A DNA stretch of 64,000 bases from Burkholderiales bacterium (GTDB lineage: Bacteria > Pseudomonadota > Gammaproteobacteria > Burkholderiales > Burkholderiaceae_C), in NCBI GenBank assembly GCA_947453625.1, contig CANGHK010000005.1:62001-126000 (forward strand), written 5' to 3'. Positions 29,193-38,897 of this stretch are shown here, piece after piece. The first letter of the stretch is position 1, and each line of letters begins with the position of its first letter. Below the pieces are notes generated by a model. It was not told the DNA's origin, made no database searches, and saw nothing but the letters and a program-made list of their open reading frames with translations. The translations under genes were made by a program, and so were the position numbers.

Positions 29193-30232
29193 GGCAGCCT
29201 CAGCTCGGTGTCGCGCGCGAACGGCCACTTGCGGTTGACCTCGTCGACCAATAGCTGCACTTTGCGCAGGCTGGCCTCGACCTCGGCGCGCAGCGCGCCC
29301 AGGTCGGTGGTGGCCACACGGGTGTTGGCGGCGATGACCTGGGCCTCGGCCAGCACGCCGTCGACCCGGGTCAGCGTGGCGCGGGCCTCGCCCAGCAGCG
29401 CGCCCAACTGCAGCACCGCGACGCGGGTCTCGGGCATCACCCCGCGCGGGCCGAAGACCTGGTCGTCGGCCTTGACCGCCAGCGTGTCGACATGCGCGGC
29501 CAGCGTGTCGACCCGGGCCAGCAGCGCGTTGGCGCGGTCCAGCGTCAGCAGCAACCGGGCGGCGTCGGCGTCGTTGCCCAGCAGCAGACCGAGCGCGCCG
29601 CGCGGCCCTTTCAGCCGCCCGGTGGCCCCCTGCAGGTTGGCCAGGCTGCCCGCCAGCGCGGCGTCGGGCGCGGCCAGCGCGCTCAGGTTGTGCACCAGAT
29701 CGCGCGCCGCGGCCACCAGCTTGGGGATCTCGGCCGTGGCGTCGCCCGCCAGCACCCGCCGCTCGGCGCCGTCGGCCAGGGGCGGGTCGGTCAGCACGCC
29801 GCTGTAGGCGCGCAGGTTGGTGTTGCCGACCAGTCCGCGCACGAGGGTGAACACGCTGGACTTGCGCAACCAGTGGGCGTCCTGGCGTGGCACGTCGATC
29901 AGGATGCGGGCGCTGCCTTCCGGGCTCAGCTCGATGCGGCGCACGCGCCCGATGGGGAATCCCGAGAAGGTCAGGTCCATGCCGACCACGACGCCTTCCG
30001 AATCGTCGGCGATCAGCACCAGGCGCTGGGTGGCCTCGAAGGCGCCGCGGGCGTACAGCACATAGGCCATGGCCGCGCACAGCAGCAAGCCCATCAGCAA
30101 CAGCAGCGCCGCCGCCTTGGCTTCGATATGGGCTACCGCAGGCGCGGTGGCGGGCGTGTTGGGCGCTGCCTTGGTCGGAGCTTCGGCAGCCTTCACGCCG
30201 CTCGCCACCGCCGGCGGGGAGGGTTCAGTCAT
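29189..30232 (-). CDS. MCE-family lipid-binding protein, MlaD-like
   Basis: 347 residues. One N-terminal membrane helix ('AAALLLLMGLLLCAAMAYVLYARGAF'), one MCE domain (about 65-145: 'DDSEGVVVGMDLTFSGFPIGRVRRIEL', 'LVRGLVGNTNLRAYSG'), and a long C-terminal helical region (about 150-340) rich in Ala/Leu, as in YebT/PqiB/Mce-type tubes rather than the short MlaD. It probably forms a hexameric periplasmic ring or tube that moves phospholipid between membranes. Between the permease gene (28 bp away) and the lipoprotein gene. No ATPase is encoded in the operon. Confidence 0.9.
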   Translation of the reverse strand: MTEPSPPAVASGVKAAEAPTKAAPNTPATAPAVAHIEAKAAALLLLMGLLLCAAMAYVLYARGAFEATQRLVLIADDSEGVVVGMDLTFSGFPIGRVRRIELSPEGSARILIDVPRQDAHWLRKSSVFTLVRGLVGNTNLRAYSGVLTDPPLADGAERRVLAGDATAEIPKLVAAARDLVHNLSALAAPDAALAGSLANLQGATGRLKGPRGALGLLLGNDADAARLLLTLDRANALLARVDTLAAHVDTLAVKADDQVFGPRGVMPETRVAVLQLGALLGEARATLTRVDGVLAEAQVIAANTRVATTDLGALRAEVEASLRKVQLLVDEVNRKWPFARDTELRLP

Positions 30233-30260
30233 CGGGCGCTCCGGGCCATGGTCATCGCGG

Positions 30261-31070
30261 TCAATAGTAGTTGCCGACCAGCGAGGCGGCCTCGATCAGC
30301 AGGATCACGAGGAACATCCGCACCAGGCTCTGCAGCTCGACGCTGGCCCGCGACCTGGGCCGGGGCGCGGCCTGCAGCACCGAGGCCACCGGGATCAGCG
30401 ACACCGCCCCGCTGAGGAGGAGCACCTTCAGTCCGAAGATCAGCGACAGCGCCGGGTTGAAGATGCGACCCACCGTGCGGGTGTAGCCGTCGAATCCGCC
30501 CAGCGTGAAGCCGTGCACCGACAGGTAGGCCAGCAGCAGCGTCAGCGCGCAGCTCACGGTGGCGAGCAGCAGCACCGCGAACATGCCGGCCAGCACCCGG
30601 GGCAGCACGGCCTCGACCAGCGGATCGCGCCCCTGCTGGCGCAGCGCATCCAGGCCGCCGCTCGCGCGCAGCGCGGCCAACTCGGACGCTAATTCGGCAG
30701 CCATGGGCAGCGTGGCACGCAACGCGGCAAACAGTGCCGCGGCCAGTGGGATCAACTCCAGCACCAGCACCCGCACCACCATCTCGAGCGCGTATTGCGA
30801 CAAGCCGTAGCCCAGCGCGGTGACGGTGACGATGCGTGTCACCACCAGGCTGATCACCGCGCTGACCACGCTGAAGCCGGCCAGCATGGGCCCGCTGGCG
30901 GCCACCAGGCGCCAGGCCAGCGGCCGGCGCCAGATCGCGGCCTGGGCGGCGGGCGACAGGGCCAGCACCAGCAGCACTGCGCCCAGGTGCACGGTCTGCC
31001 ACCAGCCTGTCAGCCACGCCGTCAGCCAGCCGGTCAACCCGTCCACCCGTGCCGGTCGCTTGAATGCCAT
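30261..31070 (-). CDS. MlaE-type permease of an MCE lipid ABC transporter
   Basis: 269 residues from ATG 31070. MlaE/YrbE-type fold with five to six helices. Characteristic blocks: 'SVVSAVISLVVTRIVTVTALGYGLSQYALEMVVRVLVLELIPLAAALFAALR' near residues 85-140 and 'DPLVEAVLPRVLAGMFAVLLLATVSCALTLLLAYL' later, including the usual coupling-helix context. First gene of the MCE operon. The usual MlaF ATPase is absent from this strand nearby and must come from elsewhere. Divergent from the hydrolase gene at 31188. Confidence 0.88.
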   Translation of the reverse strand: MAFKRPARVDGLTGWLTAWLTGWWQTVHLGAVLLVLALSPAAQAAIWRRPLAWRLVAASGPMLAGFSVVSAVISLVVTRIVTVTALGYGLSQYALEMVVRVLVLELIPLAAALFAALRATLPMAAELASELAALRASGGLDALRQQGRDPLVEAVLPRVLAGMFAVLLLATVSCALTLLLAYLSVHGFTLGGFDGYTRTVGRIFNPALSLIFGLKVLLLSGAVSLIPVASVLQAAPRPRSRASVELQSLVRMFLVILLIEAASLVGNYY

Positions 31071-31187
31071 GCCGCCATCATAGGCAAGCCACCGCGCCAG
31101 GGGGCAGCGCATCGTGTACTGTCCGGGCCCGACCTGTCTCGACGTGCCTGCGTTGGCAGCCGACCCCGCAACCCTCCCGAGCGCACC

Positions 31188-32258
31188 ATGACCTTGCCTG
31201 ACCGCCTTGCCTCGCTGCTCTGCGCCGTGCTCTTCACCGCACTGTCTGCAGCGTCGGCGCTGGCCGCCGGCACCCCCGAGCCCCGGCAAGGCGACTGGGT
31301 GGCGCGCGACTTCCGCTTCCAAACCGGCGAGGTGTTGCCCGAAGTCAATCTGCATTACCGCACCCTCGGCGACCCGGGCGGCGAGCCGGTGTTGATCCTG
31401 CACGGCACCGCGGGATCGGGCGCCAGCCTGTTGAACCCGGACTTCGCCGACCAGCTTTTCGGCCCCGGCCAGGCGCTCGATGCCCGCCGCTATTTCATCA
31501 TCCTGCCCGACGCGCTGGGCACCGGCCAGTCCACCAAGCCGTCCGACGGCCTGCGCGCGAAGTTTCCGCGCTACGACTACGACGACATGGTGTTGGCGCA
31601 GTACCGGCTGGTGACCGAGGGCCTGGGCATCAAGCACCTGCGGCTGGTGATGGGCAATTCGATGGGCGGCATGCAGGCCTGGATCTGGGCTGGGCGCTAT
31701 CCCGGCATGATGGACGCCGTGGTGCCCATGGCCTGCCTGCCGACCGCGATGTCGGGCCGCAACTGGATGCTGCGCCGGATGCTGACGCAGGCGATCCGCA
31801 CCGATCCGGCCTGGAACCAGGGCGACTACAGCGCGCAGCCGCCGGCGATGCAGCGCCACCTGCTGGTTTTCAACCTGGCCACGGCAGGCGGCAACCAGGG
31901 CTTGCAGGCCCAGGCGCCGACCTCCGAGAAGGGCGACCAGTTGATCGCCAAGGCGCTGGCCCAGCCTTTCCGGGGCGACGCGAACGACCTGCTCTACCAA
32001 TGGGAATCGTCGTTCGACTTCGACGCCTCGGCCGGTCTCGACCGCATCCAGGCGCCGGTGCTGGCCATCAATTCGTCGGACGACGAGCGCAACCCGCCCG
32101 AGTTCGGTGTGATGGAGCGCGAGATCGCGCGCCTGAAGAACGGCCGCTACCTGTTGATTCCCGGCGGCCCCGACACCCGCGGCCATGGCACCACCGGCCA
32201 GGCCAGGCTCTACCAGGGCGCGCTGGCCGACTGGCTGGCCCAGGTGCCGCGGCGCTGA
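31188..32258 (+). CDS. Secreted alpha/beta-hydrolase, homoserine-acetyltransferase-like
   Basis: 356 residues from ATG 31188. Clear signal peptide (1-29, 'LLCAVLFTALSAASALA'). The alpha/beta-hydrolase fold resembles MetX-type proteins: 'VNLHYRTLGDPGGEPVLILHGTAGSG', nucleophile Ser in 'VMGNSMGGMQAW', acid in 'AINSSDDERNPP' and His in 'RGHGTTG'. The export signal and the absence of a methionine-pathway neighbour argue against a true homoserine O-acetyltransferase. Likely a periplasmic esterase or acyltransferase. Substrate unknown. Confidence 0.87.
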   Translation: MTLPDRLASLLCAVLFTALSAASALAAGTPEPRQGDWVARDFRFQTGEVLPEVNLHYRTLGDPGGEPVLILHGTAGSGASLLNPDFADQLFGPGQALDARRYFIILPDALGTGQSTKPSDGLRAKFPRYDYDDMVLAQYRLVTEGLGIKHLRLVMGNSMGGMQAWIWAGRYPGMMDAVVPMACLPTAMSGRNWMLRRMLTQAIRTDPAWNQGDYSAQPPAMQRHLLVFNLATAGGNQGLQAQAPTSEKGDQLIAKALAQPFRGDANDLLYQWESSFDFDASAGLDRIQAPVLAINSSDDERNPPEFGVMEREIARLKNGRYLLIPGGPDTRGHGTTGQARLYQGALADWLAQVPRR

Positions 32259-32279
32259 GCTGCGGGCCCGCCCGGCCGC

Positions 32280-33004
<725 letters not shown>

Positions 33005-33005
<1 letters not shown>

Positions 33006-33751
33006 CAATGCTGCCCCAGGTAGACGCGCTTGACTTCGGTGTTGGCGCGGATCTCGGCCGGCGTGCCCTGGGCCAGCAGCTCGCCGTGGTGCAGCACCAC
33101 CAGGCGCTGGCAGATGCCCATCACCAGCTTCATCTTGTGTTCGACCAGCACGACGGTGCGCTCGGCCGCCAGGGTGGTGATCAAGTCCATCATCACGCCG
33201 GTTTCCTCGGGCGACATGCCGGCGGTGGGCTCGTCCATCAGCAGCAGGCGCGGCTGCGGCGCCAGCGCCATCGCGATCTCCAGCGCGCGCTGCTGGCCAT
33301 GCGCCAGGTCGCCGGCGTTCTTGTGGCGCAGGTCGGCCAGGCCCACCCGCTCCAGCAAGGCCTCGGCCTGGGCGGCCACCTCGCGCAGCGCGGCGCGCGG
33401 TTGGAACAGCTCGAAGCGGGCCTGGCGCATCTGGGCCGCGACGCGCACGTTCTCGAACGCGCTGAGCTGCTTGAACACGGTGGTGATCTGGAAGCTCTTG
33501 GCGATGCCGATGCGGGCGAACTGGTGCTGGGCCAGGCCGGTGATGTCGCGGCCCTCGAAACGCACCGTGCCGCTGCTGGGCGGGAACGCCCCGCTGATGA
33601 CATTGAAGAAGGTGGACTTGCCCGCGCCGTTGGGGCCGATGATCGCGGTGAGCTGGCCGGCGGGGAAGGCCACGCTGACATGCTTGAGCGCGACGAAGGC
33701 GCCGAAGCGTTTGCCCAGGCCGGTGACTTCGAGCATAGCGGCGCCGCTCAT
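33005..33751 (-). CDS. ABC transporter ATP-binding protein, LivG type
   Basis: 248 residues from ATG 33751, overlapping the LivM stop. Walker A 'GPNGAGKST', the LivG-type insert ('GIAKSFQITTVFKQLSAFENVRVAAQ'), a signature-like 'LAHGQQRALEIAMAL' and Walker B 'LLLMDEPTAGMSPEE'. The signature reads AHGQQ rather than SGGQQ, a variation common in LivG subunits. Works as a heterodimer with LivF. Confidence 0.95.
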
Positions 33752-34725
33752 CGCGGGCTCCCGCGTCGTGCGGCGGCGCGCGCCAGCCAGTCCAGCGTCG
33801 AGCCCCACAGCCCGCGCGGGAAGAACAGCACGAAGACCATGAAGACCACGCCTACCGAGGCCATCCAGTAAGGCGTCAGGTGCGTCACCACGTCTTCCAG
33901 CGTGAGGAAGACGATGGCGCCGACGAAGGGGCCGAAGAAGGTGCCCATGCCGCCCAGCAGGCACATCATCACCGCCTGGCCCGATTGCAGGTAGTGAAGG
34001 GAGTCGATCGGCACGATGGACAGGTGCAGCGCGCGCAGCGTGCCAGCCAGGCCGCACAGCGCGGCCGACAGCACGAAGGCCAGCAGCTTGGTGCGGGCGA
34101 CGTCATAGCCGCAGGCCGACGCGCGCTGCTCGTTCTCGCGCACGGTCTCGATCACCGCGCCGAAAGGCGAGGCCAGCACCCGCGAGACGAACCACAACGC
34201 CGCGGCGACGAAGACCCAGATGAAGTAGTACTTGGCCACCGGGTCGAGAAGGTCGATCTTGAAGCCTGGCAACTCGATCGCCTCGACCCGGACGCCGCGC
34301 AGGCCGTTCTCGCCGCCGGTCCAGCGCTCGGCCTTGTAGAAGGCGTAGTAGACGATCTGGCCCAGCGCCAGCGTGACCATCGAGAAGTAGATGCCCTTGG
34401 TGCGCGTGGCCAGCGCGCCGATGACCAGCCCGGCCAGGGCCGACGCCGCCACGCCAGCCGGGATCGCCGCCCACCAGGGCCAGCCGGCATGCACGATCAC
34501 CATGCCGGCCACATAGCCGCCCATGCCCAGGAAGGCCGCGTGGCCGAAGGACAGCAGGCCGGTGTAGCCGAACAGCAGGTTGAAGCCGACCGCGTAGAGG
34601 CCAAAGATCAGCACGTTGACCGCCAGCGCCTGGTAAGGCATCAGCAGCGGAAACACCAGCAGGAAGGCCAGCACCGCGGCCACGCGGTGGCGGGTGGTGA
34701 AGGCGAGGAGGGATTGCAGGGTCAT
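33748..34725 (-). CDS. Branched-chain amino acid-type ABC permease, LivM
   Basis: 325 residues, about eight to ten helices. 'VNVLIFGLYAVGFNLLFGYTGLLSFGHAAFLGMGGYVAGM' near the N-terminus and 'ENEQRASACGYDVARTKLLAFVLSAALCGLAGTL' (coupling helix region) near 210-245 are diagnostic of LivM. Separated from LivH by 10 bp and overlapping LivG. Pore subunit with LivH. Confidence 0.95.
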   Translation of the reverse strand: MTLQSLLAFTTRHRVAAVLAFLLVFPLLMPYQALAVNVLIFGLYAVGFNLLFGYTGLLSFGHAAFLGMGGYVAGMVIVHAGWPWWAAIPAGVAASALAGLVIGALATRTKGIYFSMVTLALGQIVYYAFYKAERWTGGENGLRGVRVEAIELPGFKIDLLDPVAKYYFIWVFVAAALWFVSRVLASPFGAVIETVRENEQRASACGYDVARTKLLAFVLSAALCGLAGTLRALHLSIVPIDSLHYLQSGQAVMMCLLGGMGTFFGPFVGAIVFLTLEDVVTHLTPYWMASVGVVFMVFVLFFPRGLWGSTLDWLARAAARRGSPR

Positions 34726-34735
34726 GCCTTGTCCA

Positions 34736-35620
34736 TCAGCCCATGTGGCCGGCTTTGCCGAACAGCCCCTGCGGCCGCACCAGCAGCACCAGCGCCATCA
34801 GCACGAAGATCGACAGCTCGGCATAGGCCGGCGCGAACAGCGAGGTCATCGAGAACACCACGCCCACCAGCAGCCCGGCCACCACCGCGCCGGGCAGCGA
34901 GCCCATGCCGCCGACGACGGTCACGACAAAGGACTCGGCCAGCAGCGTGATGCCCATCTCCGGGTTGACGGCCCGGGTGGGCGCGGCCAGCGCGCCCGAC
35001 AGCCCGGCGATCGCCGTGCCTATGCCGAACACCAACAGCCAGACCCGCGACACGTCTATGCCCAGCACGCGGACGATCTCGGGGTCGCGCGCACCGGCGC
35101 GGATGATCAGGCCGTAGCGCGTCTTCTCGATGAACAGCCACAGCAAGCCGATCACCAGTGCGGCGGCGACTATCAGGAACAGCCGGTAGGTGGGGAAGAA
35201 ACCGAAGCCCAGGTCGGTGGCGCCGCGCAGCGCGGCCGGCGTGCTCGACGGCAGGCCCTCGATGCCGAAGAAGAAGCGCATCGCGTCGATCAGCACATAG
35301 CCCAGGCCGAAGGTCAGCAGCAGCGGGTAGTCGATGCCGCGGCCATAGAGCGGGCGCACCAGGACGCGCTCGACCGCCAACCCCAGCGTGCCAACCACCA
35401 GCGGCACCAGCGCCAGGCTGAACCAGAAGTTGCCGGTGAGCTGCAGGAAGTACACCCCGAGAAAGGCCCCGACCATGAAGAACGCGCCATGCGCGAAGTT
35501 CACGACCGTCAGCATGCCGAAGATCAGCGACAGGCCGATCGCCAGCAGCGCGTAGACGGCGCCCAGCGCGATGCCGGTGACGAGTTGCAGCGCCAGCAGC
35601 TGGGGGGTGATGCCTTCCAT
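34736..35620 (-). CDS. Branched-chain amino acid-type ABC permease, LivH
   Basis: 294 residues from ATG 35620; the more distal in-frame start would add a non-membrane, low-complexity leader and is rejected. Diagnostic blocks: 'GIALGAVYALLAIGLSLIFGMLTVVNFAHGAFFMVGAFLG' and 'GARDPEIVRVLGIDVSRVWLLVFGIGTAIAGLSGALAAP' (coupling region). 'GLTARVGAA'-like peptides in other frames are shadows. Preceded by a 235-bp gap with stem-loops that separates it from the binding-protein gene. Confidence 0.95.
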   Translation of the reverse strand: MEGITPQLLALQLVTGIALGAVYALLAIGLSLIFGMLTVVNFAHGAFFMVGAFLGVYFLQLTGNFWFSLALVPLVVGTLGLAVERVLVRPLYGRGIDYPLLLTFGLGYVLIDAMRFFFGIEGLPSSTPAALRGATDLGFGFFPTYRLFLIVAAALVIGLLWLFIEKTRYGLIIRAGARDPEIVRVLGIDVSRVWLLVFGIGTAIAGLSGALAAPTRAVNPEMGITLLAESFVVTVVGGMGSLPGAVVAGLLVGVVFSMTSLFAPAYAELSIFVLMALVLLVRPQGLFGKAGHMG

Positions 35621-35764
35621 GAAAACTCCGGCGATGGCCAATGCTCGGCCGCTGAATAGGGTGCATCCACCTGAGATGATTTGCGTCGCGAGCGCGCCGA
35701 GCTTGGGTCGAGCAGCGCAGCCGTACACCCGTACGGCGAGCAGCGCAGGCTGAGCCCGGACCGA

Positions 35765-35826
35765 GCAAGCCCCTGCGGGCTTGCGAATGCCTGGTGAAGG
35801 CCCATGCGCCTGCCAGCGCATGGGCC
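35765..35826 (-). promoter_or_regulatory. Two stem-loops between the binding-protein gene and livH
   Basis: In the 235-bp spacer 35621-35855, 35765-35784 forms a perfect 8-bp stem with a 4-base loop (gcaagccc / gggcttgc). Bases 35799-35826 form a perfect 11-bp stem with a 6-base loop. A smaller 7-bp hairpin is at 35720-35737. They lie just 3' of the binding-protein gene on the operon's strand. In Liv-type operons such hairpins commonly protect or attenuate, so that the binding protein is made in excess over the membrane subunits; that role here is inferred. No T-run follows. Confidence 0.65.
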
Positions 35827-35855
35827 CGAGATCGACGCGCGCAGCAGCAAAGCAC

Positions 35856-37100
35856 TCAGGTGGAGATCTTGTGGCCGAGCTCGTCGCAGGTTCGGAGGTT
35901 CTTCTCGTCCGCGGCCTCGATCGCCAGCACCTTGAAGACGTCGTACTTGTCCTTCATCGCGGTCGACTTGGACTCGACGATCACCACCGACTGCACCGAC
36001 TGGTGGTCGCACTTGCGGTAGCTCTGCTCGCCCTTGTACCAGTTGTACTTGAGCTGGCGCAGCGCGATGGACACGCGGGTGGAGTCGACCGCGTCGGCGT
36101 TCTTGACCGCCTGCAGCACGCTCTTGATGCCGGCGTAACCGAGCGCGCCGTAGTCGCTGGGCACGGCGCCCGCATAGGCCTTGCGGAAGGCGTCGTTGAA
36201 GGCCTTGGCCGCCGGGATCTTGTCCTCCATGCCCCAGTAGTAGCTGGTGCCGCCGATGATGCCGTCGAAGGCCTCGGCCCCGCCGGCCTGGCGCGAGGTG
36301 TAGAGCAGCACGGGGGTGATCACCTTGGTGCTCTGCTTCAAGCCGAAGTCGGTGACCTGCTTGGCCGAGTTGACCAGGTCGCGGCCGAAGTTGCACAGCA
36401 CCAGGATGTCGGGCTTGAGCGACTGGATGCGCGGCAGGAAAGCCGAGTAATCCGCCGCGCCCAGCGGGTGCCGGATGTCGGCCAGGGTCTGCATGCCCAG
36501 GGCCTGGCCGGCGCGCTGGAAGCCGCGCACCATCTCGTGGCCGTAGGCATAGTCGGCCGTCAGGTAGACCACCTTCTTGCCGAACTTCGGGAAGGCGTAG
36601 CGCGCCACCGCGCCGGCGGTCAGGTGCGGGTTCAGCGCCTCGTGGAAGGTGTACAGGCTCCAGTCCTTGGCCTCGTTGATCGCGTCAGACTGGCTGATCG
36701 AGTTGAACAGCACCTTGCGGTCGCGGCAGACCGCGTTGATCGAGAGCTGGGTCGCCGCCGACAGCGAACCGACGACGAAGTCGACCTTGTCTTTTTCGAT
36801 CAGCTCGAGCGTGCGGGTCGCCGCCTCGCCCGGGTTCAACTTGTCGTCGCGCACCAGCAGCTCGCACAGCCGGCCCTTGTAGCCGCCGGCGGCGTTGAAC
36901 TCCTTGACCGCGAGCTCGGCGGCGCGCACCTGGTCTTGCGCCTCGGCCGAGAACGCGCCGGTCAGCGGCGTCGGAAAGCCGATCTTGATCGGCCCGCTTT
37001 GGGCGCGGGCGGTCGAGAACAGCAGCGGGCTGGCGGCAACGGCGCTGCCGGCGCCCAGGGTCTGGAGCATCCGGCGGCGGCTGGGGAGGGCGGTGGTCAT
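35856..37100 (-). CDS. Liv-type ABC transporter substrate-binding protein (Tat-exported)
   Basis: 414 residues from ATG 37100, with AAGGAGA about 10 bases upstream. A twin-arginine-type leader 'SRRRMLQTLGAGSAVAASPLLFSTARA' precedes the mature start 'QSGPIKIGFPTPLTGAFSAEAQDQVRAAELAVKEFNAAGG'. Periplasmic binding fold type 1, of the HAAT/amide-urea branch ('KKVVYLTADYAYGHEMVRGFQRAGQALGM'). First gene of the operon with livHMGF. Given the neighbouring aromatic-type oxygenase genes, the ligand could be an aromatic or N-heterocyclic acid rather than a branched-chain amino acid; inference. Confidence 0.93.
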   Translation of the reverse strand: MTTALPSRRRMLQTLGAGSAVAASPLLFSTARAQSGPIKIGFPTPLTGAFSAEAQDQVRAAELAVKEFNAAGGYKGRLCELLVRDDKLNPGEAATRTLELIEKDKVDFVVGSLSAATQLSINAVCRDRKVLFNSISQSDAINEAKDWSLYTFHEALNPHLTAGAVARYAFPKFGKKVVYLTADYAYGHEMVRGFQRAGQALGMQTLADIRHPLGAADYSAFLPRIQSLKPDILVLCNFGRDLVNSAKQVTDFGLKQSTKVITPVLLYTSRQAGGAEAFDGIIGGTSYYWGMEDKIPAAKAFNDAFRKAYAGAVPSDYGALGYAGIKSVLQAVKNADAVDSTRVSIALRQLKYNWYKGEQSYRKCDHQSVQSVVIVESKSTAMKDKYDVFKVLAIEAADEKNLRTCDELGHKIST

Positions 37101-37183
37101 GGGGCGGTCTCCTTCAATGGCGGGTGGGGTGGACTTGGCGTCTCTGGGGAATCTTGGGGCGGGCGGGCGGCGTGCTGGTGGCG

Positions 37184-38425
37184 TCAGGCGGCGAAGGCAG
37201 CGCCGACCCGCGCCAGGTCGATCGCCGTCTCGCGCAGCACGCCGATCGCCTCGCGGCCGGGGTCGTCGGCGGGCGGGTTCAGCGTTGCCCCCGTCTGGCC
37301 GGCGCGGGCCTGCAGGTAGGCGCCAAGCCGGCGGCCCCGCTCGACCACCGCCTGGCCGGGCGCGAGCCGCAGGGTCTCGAAATAGTGCAGCGCGGCCGGC
37401 GTGGCGCCATGGTGGGCCAGCGACTCGACCAGCGCCAGGGCGTCCTCGCCCGCCTTGGTCACGCCCATGCCCACATGCGGCCGGGCGACGAAGGCGGCGT
37501 CGCCCATCAGCGCCACCCGGCCGAAGGCCAGCCGGTCTGAGCTCAGGTCGAAGATGGGCTGCAGAAAGGGCTGAGTGGTCTTGTCCACCACCTCGGCCCA
37601 TTGCGGCGCCAGCAGCCGGTGGGCGGCCTCGCGCATGCGCTCGACCTCGCGCGGGTTGACGCGGTGCGGCGGGATGCCGCCGGCATGGTGCACGCCGTCG
37701 CCATCGGTCATCAACCGCCGCAGTTCGACGGCCTCGTCGGCTGGCCGGTACCAGACGAAGTTGTAGCGCCGCTCGCCCAGCCTTGTGCTGTTGCCGGCGC
37801 CGGCCACCGGGTAGCCGATCATCTGTTCGCCGGGCGGCAGGCCAAAGCCGAAATGGCCGAACAAGGTGTCGCGGGTATGCGCCGACAGCATGGCCTCGTC
37901 GCAGACACCGCGCCAGGCCAGGTAGCCGGCATAGCGCGGCTGGACCTCGGGCGCGAGTGCGGCGCGCACGGTCGAGCGGATGCCGTCCGAGGCCACCAGC
38001 AGGTCGGCCTCGTAGCGCTCGCCGCCGGTGCAGGACACGCGCACGCCGCCCGCGTCCTGCTCGACGCTGCTGACCTGCTGGCCGAGCCGGCAGTGCTCGG
38101 CCGGCAGCGCGGCCATCAGCAGCGCGTAGAGCCGGCTCCAGGAGGTCAGCACCTGCGGGCAGTCCAGGCTGGCCTGCAACTGGCCCGAGACGTCCAGCGC
38201 CACCCGCTGGGTCACCGACACACCCAGCTGCTCGTCGACCCGCACGCCGGCCGCGCGCAGCGCGTCCACCAGCCGGCTGTGGGTGACGATGCCCGCGCCC
38301 CGGCCGTCCAGCGAGGCTGGGGCTTTCTCCAGCAGGGTTACGGCGTGCCCGGCCCGCAGCAGCAGGTTGGCGGCCAGCAGGCCGCCCAGCGAGCCGCCGA
38401 CGACGAGGATGCGCGCAGCCGCCAT
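37184..38425 (-). CDS. FAD-dependent monooxygenase (2,6-dihydroxypyridine-3-monooxygenase-like)
   Basis: 413 residues from ATG 38425. Class A flavoprotein hydroxylase: FAD site 'ILVVGGSLGGLLAANLL', conserved 'LLVASDGIRSTVR' (DG motif), and 'RVALMGDAAFVARPHVGMGVTKAGEDALALVESL' (GD motif). 'AGYLAWRGVCDE' and the 'ARPHVGMGVTKAGEDA' block match the subgroup that hydroxylates 2,6-dihydroxypyridine. With the TetR-controlled molybdenum hydroxylase just beyond, it fits a pathway where the molybdenum enzyme adds OH to an N-heteroaromatic ring and this enzyme hydroxylates further. Substrate inferred. Confidence 0.85.
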   Translation of the reverse strand: MAAARILVVGGSLGGLLAANLLLRAGHAVTLLEKAPASLDGRGAGIVTHSRLVDALRAAGVRVDEQLGVSVTQRVALDVSGQLQASLDCPQVLTSWSRLYALLMAALPAEHCRLGQQVSSVEQDAGGVRVSCTGGERYEADLLVASDGIRSTVRAALAPEVQPRYAGYLAWRGVCDEAMLSAHTRDTLFGHFGFGLPPGEQMIGYPVAGAGNSTRLGERRYNFVWYRPADEAVELRRLMTDGDGVHHAGGIPPHRVNPREVERMREAAHRLLAPQWAEVVDKTTQPFLQPIFDLSSDRLAFGRVALMGDAAFVARPHVGMGVTKAGEDALALVESLAHHGATPAALHYFETLRLAPGQAVVERGRRLGAYLQARAGQTGATLNPPADDPGREAIGVLRETAIDLARVGAAFAA

Positions 38426-38428
38426 CGC

Positions 38429-38881
38429 TCAGGCGGCCGCGGCCAGCCCCGCAGCCTCGGCCGCCGGGTAGTTGAGCTCGATGACGATGCCGTTCGGGTC
38501 GGTGACGAAGACCTGGTGCAGGCCGATGCCGGGCACCGTGCGCTCGCGGTTGGCAATGCCCAGGCGGGCCAGCGTCGCGCGCATCGCGTCCAGGCCGCTG
38601 GCGAAGAAAGCGACATGGTCGACCGCGCCGCTGCCCGCCAGTTGGGTGTTGTCGCGCTCGCCCAGGTAGACGTTCAGCCCGGTCGGGTCGTCGCGGACGA
38701 TGCCGATGATGTGGACCGCTGCGTTGGCCCAGACTTTGGTGTCGCCGGCGTACAGCCACAGGCCGGGGAAGGGGAAGTCCGGCCGCGGACCGACCACCAG
38801 GCCCAGCACGTCGGCGTAGAAGCGGCGGCAGGCCTCGAGGTCATGGGTGCGAATCGAGTAATGGTTCAGGCTCAGTGACAT
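38429..38881 (-). CDS. VOC (glyoxalase/extradiol dioxygenase) family protein
   Basis: 150 residues from ATG 38881. Two beta-alpha-beta-beta-beta modules: 'LNHYSIRTHDLEACRRFYADVLGLVVGPRPDFPFPGLWLY' and 'AVDHVAFFASGLDAMRATLARLG', then 'LHQVFVTDPNGIVIELNY'. Metal ligands His (LNH, DHV, LHQ) and Glu (IEL) are in the usual places. Its stop lies 3 bp before the FAD-monooxygenase start, so they are co-transcribed. Such proteins act as small dioxygenases, isomerases or lyases. Function in the pathway unknown. Confidence 0.9.
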   Translation of the reverse strand: MSLSLNHYSIRTHDLEACRRFYADVLGLVVGPRPDFPFPGLWLYAGDTKVWANAAVHIIGIVRDDPTGLNVYLGERDNTQLAGSGAVDHVAFFASGLDAMRATLARLGIANRERTVPGIGLHQVFVTDPNGIVIELNYPAAEAAGLAAAA

Positions 38882-38897
38882 GCGGGCTCTCTGGGGT

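Noticed and set aside
31188..32258. Homoserine O-acetyltransferase (MetX) of methionine synthesis
   Set aside because: A clear export signal peptide and lack of met neighbours; better called a secreted alpha/beta-hydrolase of that fold.
37101..38759. Apparent long N-terminal extension of the Liv binding protein (frame open to 38759)
   Set aside because: It overlaps the FAD monooxygenase in another frame, is Arg/Gly-rich without domains, and the Tat leader begins at ATG 37100.
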